Source: Pseudogulbenkiania sp. MAI-1 (lineage in GTDB: Bacteria; Pseudomonadota; Gammaproteobacteria; Burkholderiales; Chromobacteriaceae). Taken from it: DNA of 64,000 bases. The position numbers were made by a program, and so were the translations under genes. This document shows, piece by piece, positions 54,206-62,477 of the stretch. Under the pieces are notes generated by a model. The model ran no database searches and was not told the DNA's origin. It saw only the letters and a program-made list of their open reading frames with translations. Location: NCBI RefSeq assembly GCF_000527175.1, contig NZ_AZUR01000001.1, positions 1,774,501-1,838,500 of the forward strand, written 5' to 3'. The number at the start of each line of letters is the position of its first letter. Positions within the stretch are counted from its first letter, which is position 1.

Positions 54206-54517
54206 ATGGAACAGTTCGACAACGTCAGCGTCGTCAAGAAAGCCAACGTCTATTTCGACGGCAAGTGCGTCAGCCACAACCTGATCCTGGCCGACGGCAC
54301 CAAGAAGTCGGTCGGCGTTATCCTGCCGGCCAAGCTGACGTTCAACACCGGCGCGCCGGAGATCATGGAGCTCCTGGCCGGCGAATGCCGCGTCACGCTC
54401 GCCGGCGAGACCGAGTCCAAGACTTACAAGGGCGGTGAGTCGTTCAACGTGCCGGGCAACAGCGCATTCGATATCGAAGTGGTCGACACCGTGCACTACG
54501 TCTGCCATTTCGGCTGA
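54206..54517 (+). CDS. ppnP: Pyrimidine/purine nucleoside phosphorylase PpnP
   Basis: A 103-residue cupin of the PpnP (YaiE) family that phosphorolyses diverse nucleosides. Diagnostic stretches are VSVVKKANVYFDGKCVSH, VILPAKLTFNTGAPEIMEL, the glycine-turn AGETESKTYKGGESFNVPG and FDIEVVDTVHYVCHFG. The ATG at 54206 has AAGGA upstream. It is a single-gene unit with a downstream terminator. Confidence 0.93.
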   Translation: MEQFDNVSVVKKANVYFDGKCVSHNLILADGTKKSVGVILPAKLTFNTGAPEIMELLAGECRVTLAGETESKTYKGGESFNVPGNSAFDIEVVDTVHYVCHFG

Positions 54518-54538
54518 TCTCTAAAGTAGCACCCAATG

Positions 54539-54564
54539 AAAAGGCGACGCGAGTCGCCTTTTTT
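54539..54564 (+). terminator. Terminator after ppnP
   Basis: AAAAGGCGAC (54539-54548) pairs with GTCGCCTTTT (54553-54562), loop GCGA, with six T in total. Confidence 0.8.
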
Positions 54565-54614
54565 GTTTTTGGCGCAGCGGGTGTCGTTCAGATTTACAAG
54601 CAACACAGTTGACG

Positions 54615-54629
54615 CGTAGTATTGCTACG
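54615..54629. promoter_or_regulatory. Palindrome 1 upstream of sugar transporter
   Basis: CGTAG-TATTG-CTACG, a perfect 5-bp dyad. It matches the palindrome at 54811-54825 over GTAGYAWTGCTAC. Confidence 0.5.
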
Positions 54630-54810
54630 TTTTTTCGCCGGGGGTGTTCTGGGTTCGGCCGGGTTTGGCCGGTCCTGAACGTGAAATTCCGGTTTTGATA
54701 TGCGGTTAATGCCTGTTTTGTCGTGATATTTCAACGGGTGCTGTCGTTTTTTACCGGTTCTGGCACATCGGCCTGTCACAGGGGGTCGCGGTGTCGTATA
54801 ACAAAATATC

Positions 54811-54825
54811 TGTAGCAATGCTACA
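54811..54825. promoter_or_regulatory. Palindrome 2 upstream of sugar transporter
   Basis: TGTAGC-AAT-GCTACA, a perfect 6-bp dyad, starts 196 bp from palindrome 1. It resembles the TGTAR...YTACA sites of HexR (RpiR family). It lies about 80-95 bp ahead of the transporter ATG, close to a candidate TATAAC (54797-54802). 54565-54905 has no gene. Confidence 0.5.
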
Positions 54826-54905
54826 AATCTGGCGAGAAAACCGCCGGCCCGTGATGCGGACGCTCACCGCGTCAGGCCGGATGACCGTAAACAGCAGAAA
54901 ATAGT

Positions 54906-56231
54906 ATGGATGGAACGACTGACATGTCTTCTCAGCTTGGCAATACCAACTACTCGCGCCCCCTGACGGTGCTCACCTCCTTGTTCTTCATGTGGGGCTT
55001 GATCACGTCGCTCAACGACATCCTCATCCCGCACTTGAAGGCGATCTTCACCCTGAGTTACCTGCAGGCGGCGCTGATCCAGTTCAGCTTCTTCACCGCC
55101 TACTTCGTGATGTCGTTCCCGTCCGGCTACCTGGTGGAGAAGCTCGGCTACAAGCGCGGCATCATGATCGGTCTGGCGACGGCGGGCCTCGGCTGTCTGT
55201 TGTTTTATCCGGCGGCCGGTGTCAGGTCCTACCCGTTCTTCCTCGGCGCGCTGTTCATCCTGGCGTCCGGCATCACGCTGTTGCAGGTGGCCGCTAACCC
55301 TTACGTCACCCTGCTGGGCAAGCCGGAAACTGCGTCCAGCCGGCTCAACCTGACGCAGGCGTTCAACTCGCTGGGTACCGCCGTCGGCCCGCTGGTGGGT
55401 TCGGTGCTGATCCTGGCGGTGGCGGTCAAGCCGGCGGCGGAGCTGAGCGGCCTGTCGCCCGAACAACTGGCGGCCTATAGCGCGGCCGAGGCGAGCTCGG
55501 TGCAGACGCCGTACCTGATCCTGGCGGCGCTGCTGTTCGCGCTGGCCGTGATCATCGGCTTGTTCAAGCTGCCGCAGGTGAAAGAGGCCGATACGCCGAT
55601 CGACCAGCCGGCCGGCGGCGCCGTCTACCATGCCCACGATAGCGTCTGGGGCTACCGCCACCTGGTGCTGGGCGCGGTCGGCATCTTCGCCTACGTCGGC
55701 GCCGAGGTGTCGATCGGCAGCTTCCTGGTGAGCCTGATGGGCCAGCCGCAGATCGCCGGCCTGTCCGAGGCGGTGGCGGGCAAGTACCTGGCGCTGTACT
55801 GGACCGGCGCCATGGTCGGTCGCTTCATCGGCGGCGTGGTGATGCGCAAGATCAAGCCGGGCTATGTGCTGGCCTTCAACGCCCTGGTCAATGCGCTGCT
55901 GATCGCGCTGGCGATGAGCGCCGGCGGCCAGGCCGCGATGTGGGGGCTGATCGCCATCGGCCTGTTCAACTCGATCATGTTCCCGACCATCTTCTCGCTC
56001 GCCATCGAGGGTCTGGGCAAATTCACCGGTGAGGGGTCTGGCGTGCTGTGCATGGCCATCGTCGGTGGCGCCATCGTGCCGCTGGTCCAGGCCTTCTTCG
56101 CCGACCATATCGGCATCCTGTATTCCTTCATCGTCCCGCTGGTGTGCTACGCCTACATCGTGTTCTACGGTCTGAAGGGGCATTACGCCGACTTCACTGC
56201 GGCACAGAAGGTGGCGGCTGCCAAGCGCTAA
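54906..56231 (+). CDS. FucP/GluP-family sugar:H+ symporter
   Basis: A 441-residue MFS transporter of the fucose-glucose/galactose (FHS) family in the inner membrane. Diagnostic residues are LTSLFFMWGLITSLNDIL, PSGYLVEKLGYKRGI, VAANPYVTLLG, NSLGTAVGPLVGS and the central GAEVSIGSFL, with 12 predicted helices. It probably imports glucose, galactose or N-acetylglucosamine; the sugar is not decided by sequence. ATGs at 54906 and 54924 are both possible; neither has a strong Shine-Dalgarno sequence. A strong hairpin follows the stop. Confidence 0.88.
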   Translation: MDGTTDMSSQLGNTNYSRPLTVLTSLFFMWGLITSLNDILIPHLKAIFTLSYLQAALIQFSFFTAYFVMSFPSGYLVEKLGYKRGIMIGLATAGLGCLLFYPAAGVRSYPFFLGALFILASGITLLQVAANPYVTLLGKPETASSRLNLTQAFNSLGTAVGPLVGSVLILAVAVKPAAELSGLSPEQLAAYSAAEASSVQTPYLILAALLFALAVIIGLFKLPQVKEADTPIDQPAGGAVYHAHDSVWGYRHLVLGAVGIFAYVGAEVSIGSFLVSLMGQPQIAGLSEAVAGKYLALYWTGAMVGRFIGGVVMRKIKPGYVLAFNALVNALLIALAMSAGGQAAMWGLIAIGLFNSIMFPTIFSLAIEGLGKFTGEGSGVLCMAIVGGAIVPLVQAFFADHIGILYSFIVPLVCYAYIVFYGLKGHYADFTAAQKVAAAKR

Positions 56232-56261
56232 GCGCTGCGGCAAGGCTCGCTTGAGGTAATG

Positions 56262-56303
56262 ACGACGCCCGGTCCCGCGTTCTGCGGGGCCGGGCGTTGT
56301 CGT
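56262..56303 (+). terminator. Large GC-rich hairpin after the sugar transporter
   Basis: ACGACGCCCGG-TCCCGC (56262-56278) pairs with GCGGGG-CCGGGCGTTGTCGT (56284-56303) with one wobble and a small bulge. No T run follows, so it may be a 3'-stabilising or weak terminator structure. 56304-56566 shows no gene. Confidence 0.55.
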
Positions 56304-56566
56304 ATCGGAAAGAGGCGCACGCTGACCCATCAGGGGCGAGAGCACGCCAGGCATCGCAGGCCGCCCTAGCGCCGCACCGACTCGTTGGTGTTGGCCATTC
56401 CCTTCCGGTCTGGCATGTGCGGACCGTCGATCGGTATCCATGCTTTGTGATTCTTATGGCATAAACGTGATGCGGCCGGATTGTCATTGCGCTGCCATGT
56501 GCCACACTGAAACAAGCGGGAAAGGGGCTCGCTCTCTGCTTACAGCTCTTGTTCAGGAGGTGTGAA

Positions 56567-56929
56567 ATGACCGTTTCCGTTGCCAAATACGCCGGTACCG
56601 TGCTGCTGACATCGTGTCTAGCCGTAGCCCCGCTGGCCCAGGGGGGGATGATCTCGGCCGAACAGGCTGCCGCCGCACAGCAGGCCCAGCAAGCCCAAGC
56701 CGACCGCGAGAAGGTAAAGGCCTTCCTCGACCGTGCCGCCGTGCGTGACAAACTGCAGGCCCTGGGTGTGCAGGCGGCCTTCGCCAAGGATCGCGTCGAC
56801 TCGATGACCGACGAGGAAGTCACCACGCTGGCGCAACGCATCGATACCCTCTCGGCTGGCGGCCGGCTCAGCAATTACGATCTGGTCGTGATCCTGCTGA
56901 TCGTGCTGATCATTGCCATCATCGTGTAG
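56567..56929 (+). CDS. PA2779-family membrane-anchored protein
   Basis: A 120-residue protein with an N-terminal hydrophobic segment (VAKYAGTVLLTSCLAVAPLA, signal-like), a helical Gln/Ala-rich middle (EQAAAAQQAQQAQADREKVK) and a C-terminal membrane helix ending VVILLIVLIIAIIV. This matches the PA2779 family of unknown function. The ATG at 56567 has AGGAGGTG just upstream. Relatives are usually next to a PA2778-like cysteine peptidase gene, which is absent here. Confidence 0.75.
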   Translation: MTVSVAKYAGTVLLTSCLAVAPLAQGGMISAEQAAAAQQAQQAQADREKVKAFLDRAAVRDKLQALGVQAAFAKDRVDSMTDEEVTTLAQRIDTLSAGGRLSNYDLVVILLIVLIIAIIV

Positions 56930-56974
56930 TTCCTGTCTTATCCCACTTGGGGGCAACGCCAGCATGGGCGCGGC

Positions 56975-57880
56975 TCAGGCCGCCCGGCTGGCGGCGGGGA
57001 GCGCTGTGCGCCGTGCTGGCTGGCGGAACACCAGTACGTTGCCGGCCAACACCAGGACCAGCCCAGCCAGCGCCAGCGGCGTCCAGCGATAGCCTTCCAG
57101 CCATACCGAGACATTGAGTGCCACCACCGGGAACAGCACGGTGCAGTAGGCGGCGCGCTCGGGCCCCAGCCGTCCCACCAGCATCAGGTAGGCGGTGAAG
57201 CCGATCACCGAGCCGGGAATCGCCAGGTAGACGAGAGCGCCGAGGTAGCGCGGCGAGCTGTCGAGGGTAAGCGGCAGGCCGGCGGCAAGGCTGCCGGCGA
57301 GCAGGATGGTGGCCCCGGTCAGCATGGCCCAGGCGTTGGTGGTGAGTGGGGTCTGGCCCAAGGCCTGCAGCCGCGCTGAGAGCAGGTTGCCGGCGGAGAA
57401 GCAGAGCGTGCCCAGGATCGACAGTCCCAAGCCTGTCAGCATGCCGCTGTCGGCGTTGTGGCCAGCCAGTTGCGGCCAGAACAAGGTCACGATACCGGCG
57501 AGCCCCAGCGCACCGCCCGCCATCACTTGCGGGGAGATATGGCGCTTGAGAAACAGGCGTGCGTTGAGTGCGTTCCACAGTGTGGCGGTGGAAAACACCA
57601 CCGCGACCAGCCCGCTCGGCAGGTAATGGCTGGCGTAGTAGAAGCACAGGAAGTTGCCGCAGAACAGCGTCAGCCCCTGGGCGGCGACCAGCCCGAGGGC
57701 TTCGCCGCGTGGCCGGCGCAACTGGCCGCGCCAGGCGAGGAAGGCGAACAGCACGGCGGCGGCGAGGAAGAAGCGGTAGGCGATGGAGAGCGGAATCGGC
57801 ACCGGGCCCAGCTGTACCTTGATGGCGATCCAGGTGGTGCCCCAGATCAGCACGGTGGAGAGGTAGAGCAAGGCGTTCAT
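56975..57880 (-). CDS. EamA/DMT-superfamily exporter
   Basis: A 301-residue inner-membrane protein with ten predicted helices in two EamA repeats, beginning MNALLYLSTVLIWGTTWIAI. Drug/metabolite transporters of this type usually export amino acids or metabolites; substrate unknown. The ATG at 57880 has GGAG at about 9 nt. It is divergent from an AraC regulator gene, 141 bp away, that may control it. Confidence 0.88.
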   Translation of the reverse strand: MNALLYLSTVLIWGTTWIAIKVQLGPVPIPLSIAYRFFLAAAVLFAFLAWRGQLRRPRGEALGLVAAQGLTLFCGNFLCFYYASHYLPSGLVAVVFSTATLWNALNARLFLKRHISPQVMAGGALGLAGIVTLFWPQLAGHNADSGMLTGLGLSILGTLCFSAGNLLSARLQALGQTPLTTNAWAMLTGATILLAGSLAAGLPLTLDSSPRYLGALVYLAIPGSVIGFTAYLMLVGRLGPERAAYCTVLFPVVALNVSVWLEGYRWTPLALAGLVLVLAGNVLVFRQPARRTALPAASRAA

Positions 57881-58021
57881 GATACGGACTCCGGGAGGGG
57901 AACAGGCCTTCAGTGTCGCCTGCCTCGGCGCGGGACGATTGCACGTTCTTGCGCTTTTTTGGCGCGGTCTGGTGCCGGGCCCGCCGCCGGGCCGTACACT
58001 ACGGGTATCGAGGAAACCATC

Positions 58022-58972
58022 ATGCCCATTGCCACCCTCCCGGTTTACGAGACCCTGATTCAGACCAGTGCCGAGCTGGAACGCCTTGCCGCGCTCGGTG
58101 ATGGCCTGTCGGCCGCGCTATGGCAGCGCAAGAAGCTGGAAGACACCGTCTACCGCCGCCCCGGCCACCACACCCTGTCGCTCTACCTGGAGGGCGGCTT
58201 TCGCATCATGCGCCGCGACTGTCCCGGCCTGCACGGCGCGCCGGACAAGCTGTGCATCCTGCCGGCCGAGCACGAGTCGGATTGGCGTATCGACGGGCAA
58301 AGCCGCTTTTTGCACCTGTATTTTTCGCCCGAGCAGTACGACGCCCTGGCGTTGACGCTGCTCGACCGTGACGCGCGCGATTGCCCGCTGCCGGACCTGA
58401 CCTATATCGACGACCCGGTGCTGGTCGCCGCTTGTCGGCAGCTGGCGCGGCTCGATTGGGATAGCAGCGAGGGCCGACTTGCCGGCAACGCGCTCGGCCA
58501 CGAGGTGCTGGCCCATCTGATGCTGACGCAGGCCGGGCGGCGCCGTGCCGTGGCGGTGAAGGGCGGGTTGGCGCCGGTGCAGCGCCGCCGCGTGCAGGAG
58601 TTGATCGAGTCGCGCCTCGACACGGCCTTGACTGTGGGCGAGCTGGCCGCCGAGCTGGCGCTGTCCGAGTACCACTTCGCGCGGATGTTCCGTGCCTCGT
58701 TCGGCATGGCGCCGCATGCCTGGATCCTGCAGCGTCGCCTGGCGCGCGCCCGCGAGGTGCTGGCGGGCAGCGACCTTGCGCTGGCCGACGTGGCGGCCGC
58801 CTGCGGCTTCGCCAGTGCCAGCCACCTCGCCAACCGCTTCCGCGCCGCGCTCGGCGTGACGCCGGGGGAGTTCCGGCGCTGGGCGGGCGTGGCTGCTTCA
58901 GGCGAGATGTCGGAAGGTACGCCGGTAGCCGGCCGGCGTGGTGCCGAACTGGGTGCGGAAGTGCTGGCGTAG
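58022..58972 (+). CDS. AraC-family transcriptional regulator
   Basis: A 316-residue protein with an unclassified N-terminal domain and a C-terminal AraC double HTH: TVGELAAELALSEYHFARMF and DVAAACGFASASHLANRFR. The ATG at 58022 gives MPIATLPVYETLIQ; GAGGAAAC lies upstream. It is divergent from the DMT exporter gene, a likely target, and its 3' end overlaps the convergent GlxA-type gene by 75 bp. Confidence 0.85.
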   Translation: MPIATLPVYETLIQTSAELERLAALGDGLSAALWQRKKLEDTVYRRPGHHTLSLYLEGGFRIMRRDCPGLHGAPDKLCILPAEHESDWRIDGQSRFLHLYFSPEQYDALALTLLDRDARDCPLPDLTYIDDPVLVAACRQLARLDWDSSEGRLAGNALGHEVLAHLMLTQAGRRRAVAVKGGLAPVQRRRVQELIESRLDTALTVGELAAELALSEYHFARMFRASFGMAPHAWILQRRLARAREVLAGSDLALADVAAACGFASASHLANRFRAALGVTPGEFRRWAGVAASGEMSEGTPVAGRRGAELGAEVLA

Positions 58973-59857
58973 CGACAGGGGGGAGCCGAAGCCGGCCGCC
59001 TCGGCCACGTTTTCGATCGGCAGGTCGGTGCTTTCCAGCAGGCGCTGGGCGAGCGCCAGACGTTCGGCGGTCAGCCACTGGCTAACCGTCATGCCGGTTG
59101 CTTCGCGAAAGCGGCGGGTGAAGGTGCGGCGGCTCATCAGCGCGGCATTCGCCAGGGTATCCAGCGACAGGGGCAGGGCTAGTCTTGCCCTGGCCCAGTC
59201 GAGGACTTCGGCCAGTTTTTCGTCGCGCGGCCGGGCCGGCAGCGGTTGTTCGACGTACTGGGCTTGGCCACCCTGGCGGTGCGGCGGCATGACCAGGCGA
59301 CGCGCCACGCGGTTGGCGACGTCGGCCCCCAAGCGGCGGCGCAGCAGGTGCAGGCAGCCATCCAGCGCGGCGACGGTGCCGGCCGAGGTCATCACATCGT
59401 CCTCGTCGATATACAGCACGTCCGGTTCCAGCCGTACCTGGGGAAAACGGCGGGCGAACATGTCATTCCATCCCCAGTGGGTGGTCGCTCGACGCCCGTC
59501 GAGCAGGCCGGTATCGGCCAGGACGAAGGCACCCAGGCACAGCCCGACCAGCTTGGCCCCGCGGGCATGGGCGTGGCGCAGCGCTTCGGTCAGCGCTGAC
59601 GGTGCCGGCCGTTCGGGGCGATTCCACGATGGCACGATGATGACGTCGGCGTCGGCCAGCGGCTCCAGGCCGTGCGGGATGTCGATCACCAGGCCAGTCG
59701 AGCTCGTCAGTGGGCCGGGACGTTCGGCGCAGACGTGGAGAGTATGGCGCGGCACACCCGAGGCCTCGCGGTCTTCGCCGAAGATGAGGGTTGGGACGGA
59801 GAGGTGGAACAGACTGATGCCGTCGAAGGCGACGATGGCCAGCTTGTCGGATGTCAC
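58898..59857 (-). CDS. GlxA-family (DJ-1/PfpI-AraC) regulator
   Basis: A 319-residue regulator with an N-terminal DJ-1/PfpI-like domain (LVGLCLGAFVLADTGLLDGR, with Cys in the nucleophile-elbow position) and a C-terminal AraC HTH (LANAALMSRRTFTRRFREAT, VAEAAGFGSPLSLRQHFRTQ). The start is the ATG at 59857. It is divergent from the isochorismatase-like hydrolase, a common pairing, and probably controls it. The 3' end overlaps the preceding AraC gene antisense by 75 bp. Confidence 0.88.
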   Translation of the reverse strand: MTSDKLAIVAFDGISLFHLSVPTLIFGEDREASGVPRHTLHVCAERPGPLTSSTGLVIDIPHGLEPLADADVIIVPSWNRPERPAPSALTEALRHAHARGAKLVGLCLGAFVLADTGLLDGRRATTHWGWNDMFARRFPQVRLEPDVLYIDEDDVMTSAGTVAALDGCLHLLRRRLGADVANRVARRLVMPPHRQGGQAQYVEQPLPARPRDEKLAEVLDWARARLALPLSLDTLANAALMSRRTFTRRFREATGMTVSQWLTAERLALAQRLLESTDLPIENVAEAAGFGSPLSLRQHFRTQFGTTPAGYRRTFRHLA

Positions 59858-60004
59858 GGGGTTTCCTGTCCGGTGCCGCAGAATGGCCCGATTCTAACCA
59901 ATTATGTCATTTGGGCCAATGTCGGCGAAGAAGCCGAGGAGCAAGAATGATCGCCATGGCCGGGACGACTTCCGTTCCGCCTCCTTTTTGAACCGGAGAG
60001 AGAC

Positions 60005-60643
60005 ATGACTGCTTCCATCAAACGCGCGCTGATCGTCATCGATGTGCAAAACGAATACGTCACGGGCAACTTGAGGATCGAATACCCGGCGGTGGAGTTG
60101 TCGCTGAGCCATATCGGCCAGGCCATGGACGCCGCGCGTGCGGCGGGAATACCCATCGTGGTGGTACAGAACAGCACGCCGCCAGGCACGCCGATCTTTG
60201 CCCGTGGTTCAGACGGATGGGCGCTGCACCCGGTGGTGACCAGCCGCCCGGCCGATCATTACGTGGAAAAGAGCCTGCCCAGTGCCTTTGCCGGCACCGA
60301 TCTGGAGAGCTGGCTGCGCGAGCAGGGTATCGACACGCTGACGGTGGTCGGTTACATGACCCACAACTGCGTGGATTCGACGGTGAAGCAGGCGTTGCAT
60401 GCCGGGTTTGCCGTGGAGGTGTTGGACGATGCGACCGGCTCGGTCCCGTATGCCAATCGGGCCGGCCTCGCCAGCGCGGAGATGATCCATCGCACTTTCA
60501 TGGTGGTGTTACAGTCCCGGTTCGCTAATGTGTTGGAAACGGCGACCTGGCTGGCGGTGCTGGAGGGGCAGCCCTTGCCGGAGCGCGAGTCGATCTACGC
60601 TTCCAACCAGCACGCCCTGCAAATGAGAGCGCGCATGGCCTGA
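60005..60643 (+). CDS. Isochorismatase-like cysteine hydrolase
   Basis: A 212-residue member of the cysteine hydrolase (isochorismatase-like/nicotinamidase) superfamily. The catalytic triad is visible: Asp13 in LIVIDVQNEY, Lys in YVEKSLPSAFAGTDLE and Cys in GYMTHNCVDST, next to the cis-peptide Val/Gly. Substrate not determinable. The ATG at 60005 follows GGAGAGAGAC. It is divergent from the GlxA-type regulator gene. Confidence 0.9.
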   Translation: MTASIKRALIVIDVQNEYVTGNLRIEYPAVELSLSHIGQAMDAARAAGIPIVVVQNSTPPGTPIFARGSDGWALHPVVTSRPADHYVEKSLPSAFAGTDLESWLREQGIDTLTVVGYMTHNCVDSTVKQALHAGFAVEVLDDATGSVPYANRAGLASAEMIHRTFMVVLQSRFANVLETATWLAVLEGQPLPERESIYASNQHALQMRARMA

Positions 60644-60748
60644 GGCACGCAGGGTCTGTCGCGTTCCCTGTGGGCATGGCACGGTCACGGTGCTTTCATC
60701 AAGAATGGCTAGAGTACAGGGTTTCATCGCACTATCCGAGGTTGAGTC

Positions 60749-61432
60749 GTGGCTTATGTCGACCTTTACTGCGAGCGGATCGCGCCGGGTTTGCTCGGCG
60801 AGCCGATCAACACGCTGAGCAATCTGGCGTTTTTTGCCGCTGCCTGGTGGGTGTGGCGCCACGCTGCGATGGCGGGCGCCGGCGCGGGTCGGGCACGGTG
60901 GCTGGCGTGGTTGCTGGCATTAATCGGCGCCGGCAGCTTCACGTTCCATGCCTTCGCCACCGGCTGGGCGGAGTGGCTCGACGTGCTGCCGATCCTGTTG
61001 TTCCAGCTGGTGTTCCTGTGGCGTTATTTCCGAGACATTGCCGGCTGGCTGCCGCTGGCGACGGGGCTGTTTCTGCTGGGGTTCGTCGCGGCTGGGGTTG
61101 AGGCCGGGAATTATCCGCAATGGCTGAACGGTTCGTTGTCCTACCTGCCGGCGCTGCTGGTGCTGCTCGGCATCGGCGTCTGGCATCGACGGGCCGGGCT
61201 TGCAGGAGGAGGGTATTTGGTTGCCGCCGCCGCTACGTTCGCCGTGTCGCTGATGTTCCGGTCGATCGATAACGTGGTCTGTCCCGGCTTCACGGTTGGC
61301 ACGCATTTCCTGTGGCATTTTCTCAATGCCGTGGTGCTGGCACTGGCGGTGCGGGGGTGGATGCTGGGGGTGTCGGCGTCGGCGGCGGGCCGCAGCGGCA
61401 TTGTCGAGTACGGCCGGCAGGATACCGTGTAG
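60749..61432 (+). CDS. Ceramidase-like CREST-family membrane protein
   Basis: A 227-residue inner-membrane protein with about seven helices and the CREST (alkaline ceramidase/Per1) landmarks: the N-terminal DLYCER...EPINTLSNLAF, SFTFHAFATGWAEWLDVLPI with the His/Asp metal set and the C-terminal THFLWHFLNA with two His. Zn-dependent amide hydrolysis is expected for relatives; the lipid substrate here is unknown. It starts with GTG at 60749. Confidence 0.82.
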   Translation: MAYVDLYCERIAPGLLGEPINTLSNLAFFAAAWWVWRHAAMAGAGAGRARWLAWLLALIGAGSFTFHAFATGWAEWLDVLPILLFQLVFLWRYFRDIAGWLPLATGLFLLGFVAAGVEAGNYPQWLNGSLSYLPALLVLLGIGVWHRRAGLAGGGYLVAAAATFAVSLMFRSIDNVVCPGFTVGTHFLWHFLNAVVLALAVRGWMLGVSASAAGRSGIVEYGRQDTV

Positions 61433-61459
61433 GCTGCCAGTGTGCGGGCTGGGCTGGCG

Positions 61460-61873
61460 CTAGTCGCCGCCGATCTGCCCGGGCGTGCGAGGGGCCATCA
61501 GCTTGAAGGTGCCCATCGCCTTGGCGATCAGCTCGCCCGCCGCGTTGCGGATTTCGCCTTCGCAGAACACCAGGGAGGAGCCGGCGCGCAGCACCCGGCC
61601 TTCGCATTCCAGCACGCCGTTGGCGGGCTCCAGGAAGCTGACGTTCAAATCCACCGTCGCCACCCCGGCCGAGTTCGGGTGCGTGCCGCGGGCCGCGGCG
61701 GCCAGCGTGACGTCGAACAGCGTCATCAGCAGTCCACCGTGGCCGTTGCCGGCGGCGTTCAACAGCGGCGGGGTTAGTTCGACGCGCGCTCGTGCGATGC
61801 CGGGTTCGCGTTCGACGGCGACGATGCTGCAATGCTCGATGAAGGGGCTGTGGATGCCGAAGAAGTCGCTCAT
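61460..61873 (-). CDS. PaaI-type hotdog thioesterase
   Basis: A 137-residue hotdog-fold acyl-CoA thioesterase. NAAGNGHGGLLMTLFDVTLA is the PaaI pattern (N...HGG...D), followed by ATVDLNVSFLEPANG. The substrate is not determinable. It ends close to the converging ceramidase-like gene (27-bp gap). The start is the ATG at 61873. Confidence 0.85.
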   Translation of the reverse strand: MSDFFGIHSPFIEHCSIVAVEREPGIARARVELTPPLLNAAGNGHGGLLMTLFDVTLAAAARGTHPNSAGVATVDLNVSFLEPANGVLECEGRVLRAGSSLVFCEGEIRNAAGELIAKAMGTFKLMAPRTPGQIGGD

Positions 61874-61921
61874 GGGTGGTTCCTGTCGTTCTGATCCGGT
61901 GGGTGGGAAGACTGGCCGAGC

Positions 61922-62329
61922 TCAGGGCTTGACACCGCCCGTCTTCAGCTGCTGGTAATCGCTCAAAACGCCGTCCGCCTGTTGCAGGATGTCGCGCAGG
62001 GTGTCGGCCGTGGTGAAATTGTCGAAGTTTAACGCCGGGTCGAGCGCCAGCAGGGCGCGGCGTGCGCTGGTGCAGACGTCTACCGCGGCGTTGAAGTCGG
62101 CCGGGCCCAGCACCTTGCCGTTACGGATCTTGCGGTAGTGTACCCGGCACATTTGCAGGTATTGGCGGGCGGTGTCGTGGGCGTCGAGCGCACCGGCGTT
62201 CTCCAGGTCGGTGAATGCCGCCATCAGCGCCTGGCAGGCTTGCTCGGCGCGTGCCAGGCGTTTTTCCTGCGCCAGCCTGGCGTCGCGGCCGGGCTTGGCC
62301 GTGGTGGATTTCTTGGGTTTGGCGGCCAT
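61922..62329 (-). CDS. Hypothetical helical protein
   Basis: A 135-residue protein with a Lys/Arg-rich start (MAAKPKKSTTAKPGRDARLA) and then a predominantly helical body (YLQMCRVHYRKIRNGKVLG, DFNAAVDVCTSARRALLALD). The basic N-terminus suggests nucleic-acid contact, but no family was recognised. The start is the ATG at 62329; the frame remains open upstream. Confidence 0.6.
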   Translation of the reverse strand: MAAKPKKSTTAKPGRDARLAQEKRLARAEQACQALMAAFTDLENAGALDAHDTARQYLQMCRVHYRKIRNGKVLGPADFNAAVDVCTSARRALLALDPALNFDNFTTADTLRDILQQADGVLSDYQQLKTGGVKP

Positions 62330-62477
62330 GCGCTGACTTTCTGGTTGAGAGGGGCGCATTTTAACGTGCATTGCCCGGCACGGCACAGCAGGGCCGTCGC
62401 GGGGCCTCTTTAGAGTCGCTAACAAAACCCAGCACAGCGATCTTTGGGGTGTCCTGGCAAGAGCGGACAGCTCCGAT

